Assembly: GCF_000741295.1 (NCBI RefSeq)
Contig: NZ_JGZG01000008.1
Span: forward strand, 63,005-127,004
Origin: Bifidobacterium pseudolongum subsp. globosum
GTDB taxonomy: Bacteria > Actinomycetota > Actinomycetes > Actinomycetales > Bifidobacteriaceae
Reading direction: 5' to 3'
DNA: 64,000 nucleotides
Part shown: positions 52,130-61,625 of the stretch, piece by piece
How the letters are laid out: every line of letters starts with the position of its first letter
Position numbering within the stretch: the stretch's first letter is position 1
The notes under the pieces: generated by a model
Told to the model about the DNA's origin: nothing
The model's database searches: none
What the model saw: the letters and a program-made list of their open reading frames with translations, nothing else
Position numbers and translations under genes: made by a program

Positions 52130-52786
52130 TTACTGTTTGCCGCCGCGCGGTTGCAGCACTTCGTCCACGATGCCGTAGTCCTTGGCTTCCTGGGCGGTGA
52201 GGAACGTGTCCACTTCGATGTCCTTGCGCACGCGTTCGAGCGGCTGTCCGGTGCGTTCGACAAGCGTGTTCTCGAGCCATTCGCGCATGCGGAGCATCTC
52301 GCGCGCCTGAATCTCGATCTCGGTGGCCTTGCCGAAGCCCTGGTCGATCGCCGGCTGGTGGATCAGCACGCGGGCGTTCGGCAGGATCAGGCGCTTGCCC
52401 TTGGTGCCCGCCGCAAGCAGGATGGCCGCGGCCGACGCCGCCTGGCCGAGGCACACGGTCTGCACGTCGGGCTGGATGTAGTTCATCGTGTCGTAGATCG
52501 CCGTCATCGCGGTCATCGACCCACCCGGCGAATTGATGTACATCATCACGTCGCGGTTCGGGTCGAGGCTTTCCAGCACGAGCAGCTGCGCCATGATGTC
52601 GTCCGCCGTCGTGTCGTCGACCTGCACACCCATGAAGATGATGCGGTCGTCGAACAGGCGCGTGTACGGGTTCTGACGCTTGTATCCGTACGGCGTCTTC
52701 TCTTCAAATTCCGGTACGACATACCGGTTCTGCGGACCGGCGAGACGCTCGGCGCGCGCTACGAATTTCGCTTCTTCAGATGCCAT
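52130..52786 (-). CDS. clpP2: ATP-dependent Clp protease proteolytic subunit ClpP2
   Basis: A 218-residue serine protease subunit. The oxyanion loop is [11 protein letters not shown], catalytic Ser in LGQAASAAAILLAAG near 119, His in RVLIHQPA near 144, and Asp near 193 in the EVDTFLTAQEA region. The N-terminal 40 residues before the core are longer than in ClpP1. ATG 52786 directly follows the clpP1 stop, with AAGGAG 6 nt upstream. Actinobacteria need both ClpP1 and ClpP2 rings, which form a mixed tetradecamer. Confidence 0.95.
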   Translation of the reverse strand: MASEEAKFVARAERLAGPQNRYVVPEFEEKTPYGYKRQNPYTRLFDDRIIFMGVQVDDTTADDIMAQLLVLESLDPNRDVMMYINSPGGSMTAMTAIYDTMNYIQPDVQTVCLGQAASAAAILLAAGTKGKRLILPNARVLIHQPAIDQGFGKATEIEIQAREMLRMREWLENTLVERTGQPLERVRKDIEVDTFLTAQEAKDYGIVDEVLQPRGGKQ

Positions 52787-52788
52787 GC

Positions 52789-53400
52789 TCACTCCTTGGT
52801 GGTGTTCATGGTGTCGTGCGTGGAGACGAGCTTGTCTACGAAGCCGTACTCAAGCGCCTCCTGCGCAGTGAACCAATGGTCGTATTCGTTGTCGCGGTAG
52901 ATTTCCTCGACCGTGTGCCCGGTCTGCTCCGCGGTCAGCTCGGCGAGTGTCTTCTTCATGTTCATGATGAGCTCGGCGCTGATGCGCACGTCGGTCGTGG
53001 TGCCACCGATGCCACCGGAAGGCTGGTGCATCAGTACACGCGCGTGGGATGTCAGGAAACGCTTGCCTTTGGTGCCCGAGCTCAGCAGGAACTGGCCCAT
53101 CGACGCGCACATGCCGATGCCCACCGTGGCCACGTCGGGTTCGATGAGCTGCATCGTGTCGTAGATTGCCATGCCCGCGGTGATCGAGCCGCCCGGCGAA
53201 TTGATGTACAGCCAGATGTCGCTCTTCGGGTCCTCCGCGGCGAGCATGAGCATCTGCGCGCAGATGCGGTTCGCCATGTCATCCTTGACTTCCTCGCCCA
53301 TCCAGATGATGCGGTCCTTGAGCAGCCGGTTGAAAATCGGGTCGGAGGGGCCGGCGGGCATGTCTCCTTCGGCCATGGTCGGTGTCAGTATTCCACTCAC
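52789..53400 (-). CDS. clpP1: ATP-dependent Clp protease proteolytic subunit ClpP1
   Basis: A 203-residue subunit with [19 protein letters not shown], catalytic Ser in [15 protein letters not shown] near 102, His in [10 protein letters not shown] near 127 and Asp in [14 protein letters not shown] near 176. Start GTG 53400 has AAAGGAGACAAG, better placed than the inner ATG codons. It is 28 bp downstream of the ClC gene and immediately upstream of clpP2. Confidence 0.95.
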   Translation of the reverse strand: MSGILTPTMAEGDMPAGPSDPIFNRLLKDRIIWMGEEVKDDMANRICAQMLMLAAEDPKSDIWLYINSPGGSITAGMAIYDTMQLIEPDVATVGIGMCASMGQFLLSSGTKGKRFLTSHARVLMHQPSGGIGGTTTDVRISAELIMNMKKTLAELTAEQTGHTVEEIYRDNEYDHWFTAQEALEYGFVDKLVSTHDTMNTTKE

Positions 53401-53427
53401 CTTGTCTCCTTTGCGGTTGTTGTGCAG

Positions 53428-54798
53428 TTACACATTACTTGTTTCAAACGACGGGAGGCCGTTTCTATTCCCGGCATGGCGCCCCGCCACGAGTGTGCCG
53501 GTCACCGTGGCCACGGCGCAGGCGAGGGCCACCGGCACGTACAGGTTCGACGGCGCTTCGGTGAGTTCCATGACGAGCGTCATGGCCATGAGTGGCGCGT
53601 TCTGCGAAGCGCTGAGCAACGCACAGGCGCCGATGAGCGCATACACGCCGATCGAATTGGTGCCGAACAGTTGCAGCCACACAATGCCGAGCGCGCACCC
53701 CATCGATGCGCCGAGCGCGATGCCCGGCGTCAGGACGCCACCGGAGGCGCCTGCGCGGATCGTCATCAACGTGACGACCGCTTTTACGGCGAACGAGAGC
53801 AACAGCAGCGGAATGAACGCGAGTTCGGGGCGCCCCGCGAACCCCATCTGCGCGGTGGCCCGGCCATTGCCCATGACCTGTGGGATCCAGATGGCGATGG
53901 CCACGGTGATGCAGCCGGCGAGCGGCAGCTGCCAGAGGATCGCCGCACCACTCGCCTTATGTGATTCGGCCCATTGCGCGCCGCGGCGGAACCATGCGCC
54001 ACACACGCCCACCACGAGTCCTGCGATCAGCGCGAACCCCATGAGGTCCGGTGTGAAGATGGCGTCCACCTGCCCGATCACATAGAACGTGTGCGTGCCT
54101 TTGATCAGCGTGGCGACCCATGCGGCAAGCGCGGCGCAGGCGAACGAAAGACCGACGGTCACGGCGCTCACATTGACGAGCAGGATCTCCACGGCGAAGA
54201 ACCCGCCGGCGAGCGGTGCGTTATAGACGCCGGCGAGGCCGGCGGCCGCGGCGATTGCAACCACGGTCTGCAGATCGGCGCGGTGGAGCCCCGTCCACCG
54301 ACAGAGCCGTTGCGCGAGCATGGCGCCGAGTTCGCGCGGAGCGACCTCACGGCCGACCGACAGGCCGCAGCCGACGATAAAAATCTGCAACAGCACATGC
54401 GCCACGGTCTGCCACACCGGCATCAGCGTGCCGCGCACCGCCTGCCGCACGGACGGCACAGCCTGCGTCTTGGTGCGCAGCAGCCACCACAGCAGCGCCG
54501 CGCACGAGGCGCCGATGATGAGCGACAACGCACGGCGCACAGGGTGCGTCAGGAACGGCCCGGGCAATTCAGGTGTTTCCACAAAGCCCAAGGCAATGTG
54601 CTCGATGGTGTAGAGCAGCAACGTGAGCGCGCCCGCGCATGCGCCGATGAGCACACCGAGCACCAGCACCGTCGTGATCAATGCGACGGACCGCGACCCC
54701 AGCGGCTTGCGGTCCGGATCGAGGTCGTCGCCGCGCGCGCCGGCCATCTGGAATTCGTCGTTGTCCCAATGGCCCGCATGTGCCCCGGGCTGCAGCAT
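53428..54798 (-). CDS. ClC-family chloride transporter
   Basis: A 456-residue ClC protein with about 12 or more hydrophobic segments after a 40-residue cytosolic N-terminus. The gating-Glu motif is SVGREVAPRELGAML (GRExxP) and the third is GGVLTPGIALGASMGCALG. The first selectivity motif, normally GSGIP with a Cl-binding Ser, is replaced by TQAVP in RTKTQAVPSVRQ, so anion choice may differ. ATG 54798 has AAGGG 7 nt upstream; GTG at 54819 with AAAGGA is an equal alternative. It sits between trigger factor and clpP1 on the same strand. Confidence 0.88.
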   Translation of the reverse strand: MLQPGAHAGHWDNDEFQMAGARGDDLDPDRKPLGSRSVALITTVLVLGVLIGACAGALTLLLYTIEHIALGFVETPELPGPFLTHPVRRALSLIIGASCAALLWWLLRTKTQAVPSVRQAVRGTLMPVWQTVAHVLLQIFIVGCGLSVGREVAPRELGAMLAQRLCRWTGLHRADLQTVVAIAAAAGLAGVYNAPLAGGFFAVEILLVNVSAVTVGLSFACAALAAWVATLIKGTHTFYVIGQVDAIFTPDLMGFALIAGLVVGVCGAWFRRGAQWAESHKASGAAILWQLPLAGCITVAIAIWIPQVMGNGRATAQMGFAGRPELAFIPLLLLSFAVKAVVTLMTIRAGASGGVLTPGIALGASMGCALGIVWLQLFGTNSIGVYALIGACALLSASQNAPLMAMTLVMELTEAPSNLYVPVALACAVATVTGTLVAGRHAGNRNGLPSFETSNV

Positions 54799-54854
54799 GG
54801 CCGTTCCCTTTGCCACCACGGTCGTCCTTTCCGTTCGCTGTTCGATGGTGGTAC

Positions 54855-54899
54855 GCAATGGTCCCGCCGGCGCTGTGCTGGCGCGGGCGGGACCATTGC
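54855..54899 (-). terminator. hairpin after trigger factor
   Basis: Perfect 14-bp arms (54855-54868, 54886-54899) with a 17-nt GC-rich loop, placed 48 bp after the tig stop. Confidence 0.75.
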
Positions 54900-54946
54900 C
54901 TTACGGCAGTCAGCCAACCATGAACGGCGGTTCACCCGCCGGCATG

Positions 54947-56335
54947 TCAGGCGTTCTCTTCGTTGGAAGCGTTGAGTGAATCGGCCACGGCCGCAGCGGC
55001 AGCGGCGGCGGCGACGGATTCGTTGTCGCCCACGGCGGCCTCGGCTTCGGCCTCATCAGAGCCAAGGAACTCGCTCAGGTCGAGCGACTCGCCGTCCACG
55101 GTGAACGAGACGGCGCGCATGCCGGCGAGCAGGCCCTTGGAACGGGCCACTTCCTCGACAGCGGAGCCAATCTGGCCGTTGCGCATGATGGCCTGGATGA
55201 ACTGATTCGGATCCATGCCGTACTGCTGTGCGATCGACGCGAGGAAGTTGAACACGTCGCTCTGCGACACCTCGACGTCCATCTTCTCGGCGAGCGCATC
55301 GAGGACCATCTGGTCTTCGAGCAGCTTGTCCACGGCCTCTTCCGCTTCCTTCTTCTGGTCCGCGGTGGCCTTGTCCTTGTCGGTGCCCATGCTCTGCAGC
55401 TGCTGCTCGATCATGTGCTCCTTGACGCCCTTCGGCGCCGGGATCTCGAGGCCTTCCTCGATGCGCGCGATGAACGCGTCACGGGCCTTGGTAGCCTGCA
55501 TGCCGAGCGCGTCGGACTCGATGTTCTTCTTGATCTCGTCCTTGAGCTCGTCGAGCGTGTCGAACTCAGAGGCTTCCTGCGCGAAGTCGTCGTCGAGTTC
55601 CGGCAGTTCCTCGGCCTTCACGGAGTTGACTTTAACCTTGACGAGGGCCTTTTCGCCTTCGTGCTCGCCGCCTTCCAGCGTGCTTTCGAACGAGGTCTCC
55701 TCGCCGGCCGACAGGCCTTCGAGGGCTTCGTCGAGACCGTCGAGCATGGTGCCCGAACCGATCTCGTAGCTGATGCCCTCCTGGGAATCGACGGACTCGC
55801 CGTCGATCTGCGCGTCGAGGTCGATGTTGACGAAGTCGCCGTTCTGGGCCGGGCGGTCCACACCCACGAGGGTGGCGAAACGCTGGCGCAGGGCCTCAAG
55901 GCGGTTGTTCACGTCTTCGTCGGTGATTTCGGCCTTCTCGACCTCGATCGTCATGCCGTCAAGGTCCGGCAGCTCGAAATCAGGACGGCGCTCAACGGTC
56001 GCGGTGAACTTGAGCTTCGTGTCGTCGTCCGCGTTCTGAGGCAGTTCCACGACTTCGATCTCCGGCTGTGCCATCGGACGGATCTCCTTGGTCTGCAGCG
56101 CCTGCGAATAGAAGTCCGGGATGGCCTTGTTCACGGCTTCGCCGGCGACGGCGCCGAATCCAACGCGCTGGTCGACGAGCTTGCCCGGCACATGGCCCTT
56201 ACGGAAGCCAGGAACGGTGATCTGCTCGGCGATTTCCTTGCGAGCGGTGTCGAGGTACGGCTTGAACTCTTCCTGGTCGATGGTGATGGTGAGCTTGGCC
56301 TTGGTCGGCTCTAGATTCCTAACGCTGATTTTCAC
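54947..56335 (-). CDS. tig: trigger factor
   Basis: A 462-residue ribosome-associated chaperone and prolyl isomerase. The N-terminal ribosome-binding loop has the signature GFRKGHVPGKLV near residue 43. The FKBP-type domain lies at about 160-245 and the C-terminal chaperone arms follow. The last 40 residues are an acidic, Ala-rich tail (SDEAEAEAAVG, then an eight-Ala run) longer than in E. coli. Start GTG 56335 is preceded by AGGAG. It lies upstream of the ClC-clpP1-clpP2-clpX group. Confidence 0.95.
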   Translation of the reverse strand: MKISVRNLEPTKAKLTITIDQEEFKPYLDTARKEIAEQITVPGFRKGHVPGKLVDQRVGFGAVAGEAVNKAIPDFYSQALQTKEIRPMAQPEIEVVELPQNADDDTKLKFTATVERRPDFELPDLDGMTIEVEKAEITDEDVNNRLEALRQRFATLVGVDRPAQNGDFVNIDLDAQIDGESVDSQEGISYEIGSGTMLDGLDEALEGLSAGEETSFESTLEGGEHEGEKALVKVKVNSVKAEELPELDDDFAQEASEFDTLDELKDEIKKNIESDALGMQATKARDAFIARIEEGLEIPAPKGVKEHMIEQQLQSMGTDKDKATADQKKEAEEAVDKLLEDQMVLDALAEKMDVEVSQSDVFNFLASIAQQYGMDPNQFIQAIMRNGQIGSAVEEVARSKGLLAGMRAVSFTVDGESLDLSEFLGSDEAEAEAAVGDNESVAAAAAAAAVADSLNASNEENA

Positions 56336-56384
56336 GCTGTATGCTCCTGATACGTATTGTCAATGCTCTGCCCGGAGGCAACCG

Positions 56385-57671
56385 TTACATGATACCGCGA
56401 GTCAGCGACGCTGCCAACAGATGAATCTGCCATGGGCGGGCGCCCTGTTCCTCAAGGAATCCGGCCACATCGCGCGCGGCCGGGTCGTCGGTCCAGCACA
56501 GGTTGCGCACGATCTGCGGTTTGATCAGCACATCCGGCGGCGTATGCGTGTCTTGCGAGACCTGGTTGATGAGCGCCCGGCACGCCTGCAGACGCCTGAA
56601 GCGGTCCGGATGGTGCTTTTGCCAGAGTTTCATGGATTTCGGCGCGTTCACCTGCGTGGCGCCCCCTTCCGGCGCCGGCATGACCGGCAATTCGCCCTCG
56701 GGCAATTCCAGCGCGCGCTGGATGGCCTGCTTCCACACGCTCGGCTTGACTTTGCGCTGGATCGGCGCATACCGCTCGAACATCTTGTCCTGGTTGGTGC
56801 CCAAGTGCATGCGCACGCGCTCGTTGAGCGAGCGGATGGCACGGAACTGCCTGGCGTTGTGCGGTTTAGCCTGTGCGGCTTCGATGATCGACGAGTCGGC
56901 GAGCAGCAGGCTCGGGGCGATGTCGTACCGCCGGGCGAGCTCGTCGCGTTCGGTCCACAGTTCCTTGGCGATGGCGAGTGCGCGGCGGTCGCGTTGGATG
57001 GTGTTGATGTGCGATATGCGCAGCCAGGGCACCGCATGGGGGCGCCGGGGGTGCAGCTCCGTGCGCAGCACATACTCGAATTCCTGACATGCCCATTCCC
57101 ATTTGCCCGCGCGTTTGAGGTCGAGCGTCATCTTGTGCGCGAGCGGGATGAGCAGTTCCACGTCGAGCGCCGCGTAATTGCGCCAGTCGCGCGGCAGCGG
57201 CCGGTACGACCAGTCGGCGGCGGAATGCTCTTTCGCAAGCGTCATGCCCAGATAATGCTCAGTCACATAGGCGAGACCGAAGCGGTGGAGCCCCAGGATG
57301 CGCGCGGCGATCTCGGTGTCGAACAGCGCGTGGGGCGTGAGCGAGAGTTGGGCGAAGCCGGGAAGGTCCTGCTTCGCGTCGTGCAGGATCCATGTGGCGT
57401 CACCGACGGCGCGATTGAACATGCCCCAGTCCACACCGATCGCGTTCAACGCCATCGGGTCGAGCAATCCGATGCCGGCGCCGTCGCGTTTGAATTGGAT
57501 GAGCCAATCGTCGTGGCCGTAGCGGTACCCCGACGCACGCTCGGCGTCGGCCGCGAGCGGACCGGACACCGCTGACAGCCTGTCGCAGTAGTCTTCGAAG
57601 CCTTCCAGGGTGTCGGTCACCTGCGGGACGCCTTCCCGGGGTTCCCGCAGCAACACGGGCTCGTCGTTCAC
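56385..57671 (-). CDS. RNase D-like 3'-5' exonuclease with HRDC domain
   Basis: A 428-residue DEDD-family exonuclease. Acidic motifs: DAERASGY (near 42), HDAKQDLPG (near 98) and the YAALDVELL motif III (near 171) match DnaQ-like RNase D. HRDC-type helices follow: LAIAKELWTERDELARRYDIAPSLLLADSSIIEAA. A further C-terminal region of about 130 residues is typical of actinobacterial members. Start GTG 57671 has AAGGAG 7 nt upstream. Likely role: tRNA or RNA 3' end trimming. It is followed by tig after 49 bp. Confidence 0.88.
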   Translation of the reverse strand: MNDEPVLLREPREGVPQVTDTLEGFEDYCDRLSAVSGPLAADAERASGYRYGHDDWLIQFKRDGAGIGLLDPMALNAIGVDWGMFNRAVGDATWILHDAKQDLPGFAQLSLTPHALFDTEIAARILGLHRFGLAYVTEHYLGMTLAKEHSAADWSYRPLPRDWRNYAALDVELLIPLAHKMTLDLKRAGKWEWACQEFEYVLRTELHPRRPHAVPWLRISHINTIQRDRRALAIAKELWTERDELARRYDIAPSLLLADSSIIEAAQAKPHNARQFRAIRSLNERVRMHLGTNQDKMFERYAPIQRKVKPSVWKQAIQRALELPEGELPVMPAPEGGATQVNAPKSMKLWQKHHPDRFRRLQACRALINQVSQDTHTPPDVLIKPQIVRNLCWTDDPAARDVAGFLEEQGARPWQIHLLAASLTRGIM

Positions 57672-57778
57672 GCGCGCTCTCCTTGTCGGTGCATCGGACT
57701 TGTCACAGACAAATCATGTAACCACTCCCCGACAGTCCACATCACCGGCCAAAGGTGGCCAAGCGGGCGCACAACCGT

Positions 57779-58669
57779 TTAATACACGGTGAATCCGTAG
57801 GATTCGAATTGCTCCTTGACACGTTCCTTGCACGCGCGCGACGGCCCCTTCTGGTCTTCGAGCGGGTACGGGATGCGCATCTCATGCCACTTGGGGCGCC
57901 CGAGCTGGTGGAATGGCAGCACGTCGATATGCTCCACGCTGTCGCCGAAGGACTGGCAGATCCGGGCCACCTTGTCCACGTTCTCCTCGCCGTCGGTCAG
58001 GCCGGGCACGAGCACGAAACGCACCCAGATCTTCTTGCCTTTAGCGGCGAGCCGTTGGCCGAAGTCGATCGTGGGCTGCAGCACGCCGCCGGTCACCTTC
58101 TCGTAGATGTCGGGGTCGCCGGATTTGACGTCGAGCAGGCACAGGTCGATGTCGTCGAGCATCTCGTCGGTGTAATTGCGGTTGAGGAACCCCGAGGTGT
58201 CCAGGCACGTGTGCACCCCCATCTGCTTGGCCGCGTGGAACACGCGCGAGACGAAGGCGGGCTGCATCATCGATTCGCCGCCCGAGAACGTGATGCCGCC
58301 ATGTGTGACCTTGAACAGGTCCGCGTAGCGTTCCACTTTCTTGATCATGGCGTCGAGGAACACCGGCTTGCCGTCGCGCATCTTCCACGTGTCCGGATTC
58401 TGGCAGTACTGGCAACGCAATGGGCATCCGCTCATGAACACCGTCATGCGCGTGCCCGGCCCGTCGACCGACGTATTGATGTCCCATGAGTGCACGAAGC
58501 CGATGTCGCCGGTCTTCAGCGCGCGGATCCGGTCGCGCCGGTCGAGTCCGACCGGTGATTCGAAACCGGACAGGCCGCCCATGAGTGTTTGGCTGGCGTA
58601 TTCCTTCGATGTTTTGAGCATGTGCTGCGTTGTCGTGCGGAACCCGGTGCTCTGCGCGTTGTTCTCCAT
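57779..58669 (-). CDS. pflA: pyruvate formate-lyase activating enzyme
   Basis: A 296-residue radical SAM protein that installs the glycyl radical on Pfl. The cluster motif CPLRCQYCQNPDTW (CxxxCxxC) is near residue 83, followed by GGITFSGGE near 124. The first 55 residues are an extension not found in the 246-residue E. coli enzyme. ATG 58669 is set by GGAGGTG 6 nt upstream; an earlier in-frame ATG at 58684 overlaps this ribosome site. pfl lies 127 bp upstream on the same strand, separated by a hairpin. Confidence 0.94.
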   Translation of the reverse strand: MENNAQSTGFRTTTQHMLKTSKEYASQTLMGGLSGFESPVGLDRRDRIRALKTGDIGFVHSWDINTSVDGPGTRMTVFMSGCPLRCQYCQNPDTWKMRDGKPVFLDAMIKKVERYADLFKVTHGGITFSGGESMMQPAFVSRVFHAAKQMGVHTCLDTSGFLNRNYTDEMLDDIDLCLLDVKSGDPDIYEKVTGGVLQPTIDFGQRLAAKGKKIWVRFVLVPGLTDGEENVDKVARICQSFGDSVEHIDVLPFHQLGRPKWHEMRIPYPLEDQKGPSRACKERVKEQFESYGFTVY

Positions 58670-58764
58670 GCCGGTCACCTCCATTGGCGCTAAGGCCCCC
58701 TTTCACCTTACGGTGGGATGCAGGGGCGGGCGTGTTGTTCATCGATTGCGTAACCAATTGCAAA

Positions 58765-58787
58765 GGGCGGAGCCAATGGCCCCGCCC
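58765..58787 (-). terminator. terminator of pfl
   Basis: A 10-bp stem with one A-C mismatch (58765-58774, 58778-58787) and a 3-nt loop, followed on the minus strand by TTTG. Read-through would express pflA. Confidence 0.65.
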
Positions 58788-58811
58788 TCATGCGTTCACG
58801 TCAGTCTGACG

Positions 58812-61187
58812 TCAGTCCTCCACGGCGCCCTGATGGAAGGTGCGCGAGATGACGTCGAGCTGCTGCTCCTTGGTGAGCTTGACGAAGTTCACCGCGTAAC
58901 CGGAGACGCGCACAGTCAGGTGCGGGTACTTCTCCGGGTGCTCCACGGCGTCTTCGAGCTGTTCCTTGCGCAGCACGTTGATGTTCGCGTGGTACAGGCC
59001 GTGGCCGTTGCCTGCGTCGAGGATGCCCACCAGGTTGTTGATGCGCTCATCCTCGTCACGGCCCAGGCCGTCGGGGGTGATCGTGTTCGTCAGCGAGATG
59101 CCGTCGAGCGCATCGTTGTAGTCGATCTTGCCGACCGAGAACATCGACGGGAGCATGCCGTGCGAGTCCATGCCGTTCTCCGGATTCGCGCCCGGCGCAT
59201 ACGGCGTGCCCTTGACGTGGCCCGAGGGGAAGGAACCGGTGTTCTTGCCGTATTCCACGTTCGAGGTGATCGTCAGGATCGACTGCGTCGGCACGGCGCC
59301 ACGGTAGACCGGCAGGCGCTTGACCTGACCCATGACCGTGGAGACGACCCACTTGGCGATGTCGTCGGCGCGGTCGTCGTCGTTGCCGTAGAGCGGGAAC
59401 TCGCCTTCGGTGCGGTAGCCGACGATCAGGTCGTCATCGGCGCCTTCGACGTACTCGAACTCGTGGCCCGGCATGTCCTTGGCGTCCTTGTTGTAGATCG
59501 GGTACACCTTGGCGTACTTGCAGGCAGAGAGCGAATCCGCCGCGATGGACAGGCCAGACATGCCGCAGCCGAGCGTGCGGTAGACCTCGCGGTCGTGCAG
59601 CGCCATCTCGATCGACTCGTATGCATACTTATCGTGCATGTAGTGGATGATGTTGAGCGCCTCGACGTAGGTCTCCGAAAGCCATTCGAGGGCCTTCTCG
59701 TAGTTCGCCTTGACCTTCTCGTAATCCAGGGAGCCGTCGGCTTCCGGCGTGATCGGCTCGATGTGGCCCTTGTCGATGACCTGCTGGCCGGTCATCTCGT
59801 CACGGCCGCCGTTGATCGCGTACAGGAGCGCCTTGGCGGAGTTCACACGGGCCGCGAAGAACTGCATCTGCTTGCCCACGCGCATCGGCGAAACGCAGCA
59901 TGCGATGGCGGCGTCATCGCCCCAGTGCGAACGGATCTCCTTGTCGGACTCGTACTGGATGGCCGAGGTGTCGATTGAGATCTTGGCGCAGAAACGCTTG
60001 TAGCTTTCCGGCAGCTTCGGATCCCAGAAGATCGTGATGTTCGGCTCGGGGCCCGGTCCAAGGTGCTCGAGCGTCAGCGTGTTGAGCAGACGGAACGAGG
60101 TCTTCGTGACGAGCGTGCGGCCGTCGTCGCCGAAACCGGCGTCCGACCAGGTCGCCCAGTACGGGTCTCCCGAGAAGATCGAATCGTAGTCCTTGGTGCG
60201 CAGGAAGCGCACGATGCGCAGCTTCATCACCAGGTTGTCGATGATCTCCTGGGCGTCCTGCTCGGTGATCTTGCCGCTCTTGAGGTCGCGATCGAAGTAG
60301 ATGTCGAAGAACGTGGAGACGCGGCCGAAGCTCATCGCGGCGCCGTCTTGGCTCTTGACGGAGGCCAGATAGCCCATGTAGGTCCACTGCACGGCTTCCT
60401 GAGCGTTCATCGCCGGGCGTGCCAGGTCCAGACCGTATTCTTTGCCTAGGTTGATGAGCTTCTTGAGGGCCTTGATCTGCTCGTCATGCTCTTCGCGGTA
60501 ACGGATCCAGTGCTCGATCTCGGTCTCCGAGAAATCGTTGCGGTACGGGATCGCGTCCTTGTCGCGCTGCTTGAACTTGATCAGCGCGTCCACGCCGTAC
60601 AGGGCCACACGGCGGTAGTCGCCGATGATGCGGCCACGGCCGTAGGCGTCCGGCAGACCGGTGAGAATCTTGTTGTGGCGGGCGAGCTTGATGTTCTTGG
60701 TGTACACACCGAACACGCCGTCGTTGTGCGTCTTGCGGTATTTGGTGAAGATCTCCTTGATCTTCGGATCCGGCTCCTTGCCGGCTTCCTTGATGGCCTG
60801 CTCGACCATGCGCCAGCCACCGTTCGGCATCATCGCGCGCTTGCATGGCTCGTCGGTCTGCAGGCCGACGATCACATTGTCGACCTCGGCGGAATCGATG
60901 TAGCCAGCGGGGAACGCGTCCACATCCGCCGGGGTGTGGGTGTCCACGTCGTACACGCGCTGCTTGCGCTCGACAGCCAGGTAATTGTCATCCAAGTACT
61001 TCCACAGATGCTTCGTCTTGTCGGTGGCATCGGCGAGGAACGATTCGTCGCCCTCGTACGGGGTGTAGTTCTTCTGGATGAAGTCGCGAACGTCGATGTC
61101 CTTCTCCCAGTTGCCCGGCACAAAGCCTTCCCAGGCCTGCTCCTTGACTTCTTCTGGGGAGAGAGCGGTCGCATCAACTGCTGCCAT
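58812..61187 (-). CDS. pfl: pyruvate formate-lyase
   Basis: A 791-residue glycyl-radical enzyme that cleaves pyruvate with CoA into acetyl-CoA and formate. The active-site Cys pair is in [12 protein letters not shown] near residue 435; the glycine-radical loop is [17 protein letters not shown] near 765, with Gly in SGY. The segment [12 protein letters not shown] and the C-terminal DVISRTFH are typical of true PFL rather than diol dehydratases. AAGGAG lies 6 nt before ATG 61187. Anaerobic control is suggested by two CRP/GlxR-type operators upstream. Confidence 0.97.
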   Translation of the reverse strand: MAAVDATALSPEEVKEQAWEGFVPGNWEKDIDVRDFIQKNYTPYEGDESFLADATDKTKHLWKYLDDNYLAVERKQRVYDVDTHTPADVDAFPAGYIDSAEVDNVIVGLQTDEPCKRAMMPNGGWRMVEQAIKEAGKEPDPKIKEIFTKYRKTHNDGVFGVYTKNIKLARHNKILTGLPDAYGRGRIIGDYRRVALYGVDALIKFKQRDKDAIPYRNDFSETEIEHWIRYREEHDEQIKALKKLINLGKEYGLDLARPAMNAQEAVQWTYMGYLASVKSQDGAAMSFGRVSTFFDIYFDRDLKSGKITEQDAQEIIDNLVMKLRIVRFLRTKDYDSIFSGDPYWATWSDAGFGDDGRTLVTKTSFRLLNTLTLEHLGPGPEPNITIFWDPKLPESYKRFCAKISIDTSAIQYESDKEIRSHWGDDAAIACCVSPMRVGKQMQFFAARVNSAKALLYAINGGRDEMTGQQVIDKGHIEPITPEADGSLDYEKVKANYEKALEWLSETYVEALNIIHYMHDKYAYESIEMALHDREVYRTLGCGMSGLSIAADSLSACKYAKVYPIYNKDAKDMPGHEFEYVEGADDDLIVGYRTEGEFPLYGNDDDRADDIAKWVVSTVMGQVKRLPVYRGAVPTQSILTITSNVEYGKNTGSFPSGHVKGTPYAPGANPENGMDSHGMLPSMFSVGKIDYNDALDGISLTNTITPDGLGRDEDERINNLVGILDAGNGHGLYHANINVLRKEQLEDAVEHPEKYPHLTVRVSGYAVNFVKLTKEQQLDVISRTFHQGAVED

Positions 61188-61258
61188 TGGTACTCCTTGA
61201 TGTTGGTTCTCTTTTGCTCAGCGCGTCCTCGCGCTGTCGACTCCTCCATCGTACGCGT

Positions 61259-61264
61259 TCTTTA
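61259..61264 (-). promoter_or_regulatory. candidate -10 element of pfl
   Basis: TAAAGA on the minus strand. With a start site near 61252-61253, the proximal operator would be centred at about -41.5 and the distal one at about -72.5, classic activator positions. A second -10 candidate, TACGAT, lies at 61246-61251. Confidence 0.4.
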
Positions 61265-61286
61265 CCGGCGAAAAGCGTCGAAATGG

Positions 61287-61302
61287 CGTGAGCTAGCTCA
61301 CA
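61287..61302 (-). promoter_or_regulatory. CRP/GlxR-type operator upstream of pfl (proximal)
   Basis: CGTGAGCTAGCTCACA. The inner 14 bp are a perfect palindrome that fits the consensus TGTGANNTANNTCACA of CRP/GlxR-type regulators except for one outer base. Confidence 0.65.
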
Positions 61303-61317
61303 AATGCCGTTTTTGGC

Positions 61318-61333
61318 TGTGAACTAGCTCACG
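61318..61333 (-). promoter_or_regulatory. CRP/GlxR-type operator upstream of pfl (distal)
   Basis: TGTGAACTAGCTCACG, again fitting TGTGANNTANNTCACA with one outer mismatch. Its centre is 31 bp from the proximal site, about three DNA turns. Confidence 0.6.
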
Positions 61334-61369
61334 AATGGTGTGGAGAACCGGCACAACGCCGTCTGGAGA

Positions 61370-61564
61370 CTACTTGGCGCCCCAGCTGTTCCACTGGTGG
61401 TCTTCGTCGTCCCACTGCTTGTTGCGCGCTTGGGCGGTCTTCAACGCGTCCATCGCGGCTTCGCGCGTGGGGTACGGTCCGATCCGGTTCTGCATCGGCG
61501 ACTGCGGCCCGAGCTCCACCTCGCCGGTCGCCGTGTTGTAATACCACTGCTGTGGATCTGTCAT
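61370..61564 (-). CDS. small SPOR-type/WW-like protein
   Basis: A 64-residue protein: MTDPQQWYYNTATGEVELG at the start, then MQNRIGPYPTREAAMDALKTAQARNKQWDDED. The GPYPTREAA helix-strand unit resembles the repeats of SPOR peptidoglycan-binding domains, and small actinobacterial proteins of this kind are annotated as SPOR domain-containing. It has no signal peptide or membrane segment. GAAAGGG lies 7 nt before the ATG. It sits between nadE and pfl on the same strand. Function is not known. Confidence 0.75.
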   Translation of the reverse strand: MTDPQQWYYNTATGEVELGPQSPMQNRIGPYPTREAAMDALKTAQARNKQWDDEDHQWNSWGAK

Positions 61565-61625
61565 GTTGGGCCCTTTCCTCTTTGGATGTCCGTATGCCGC
61601 GCGACCGCACGACCGCTATTCCCCG

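Noticed and set aside
54833-54838. GTTCGC half-site upstream of the ClC gene, resembling a ClgR box
   Set aside because: The second half (GCG at the right distance) is missing, and no box was found directly before clpP1.
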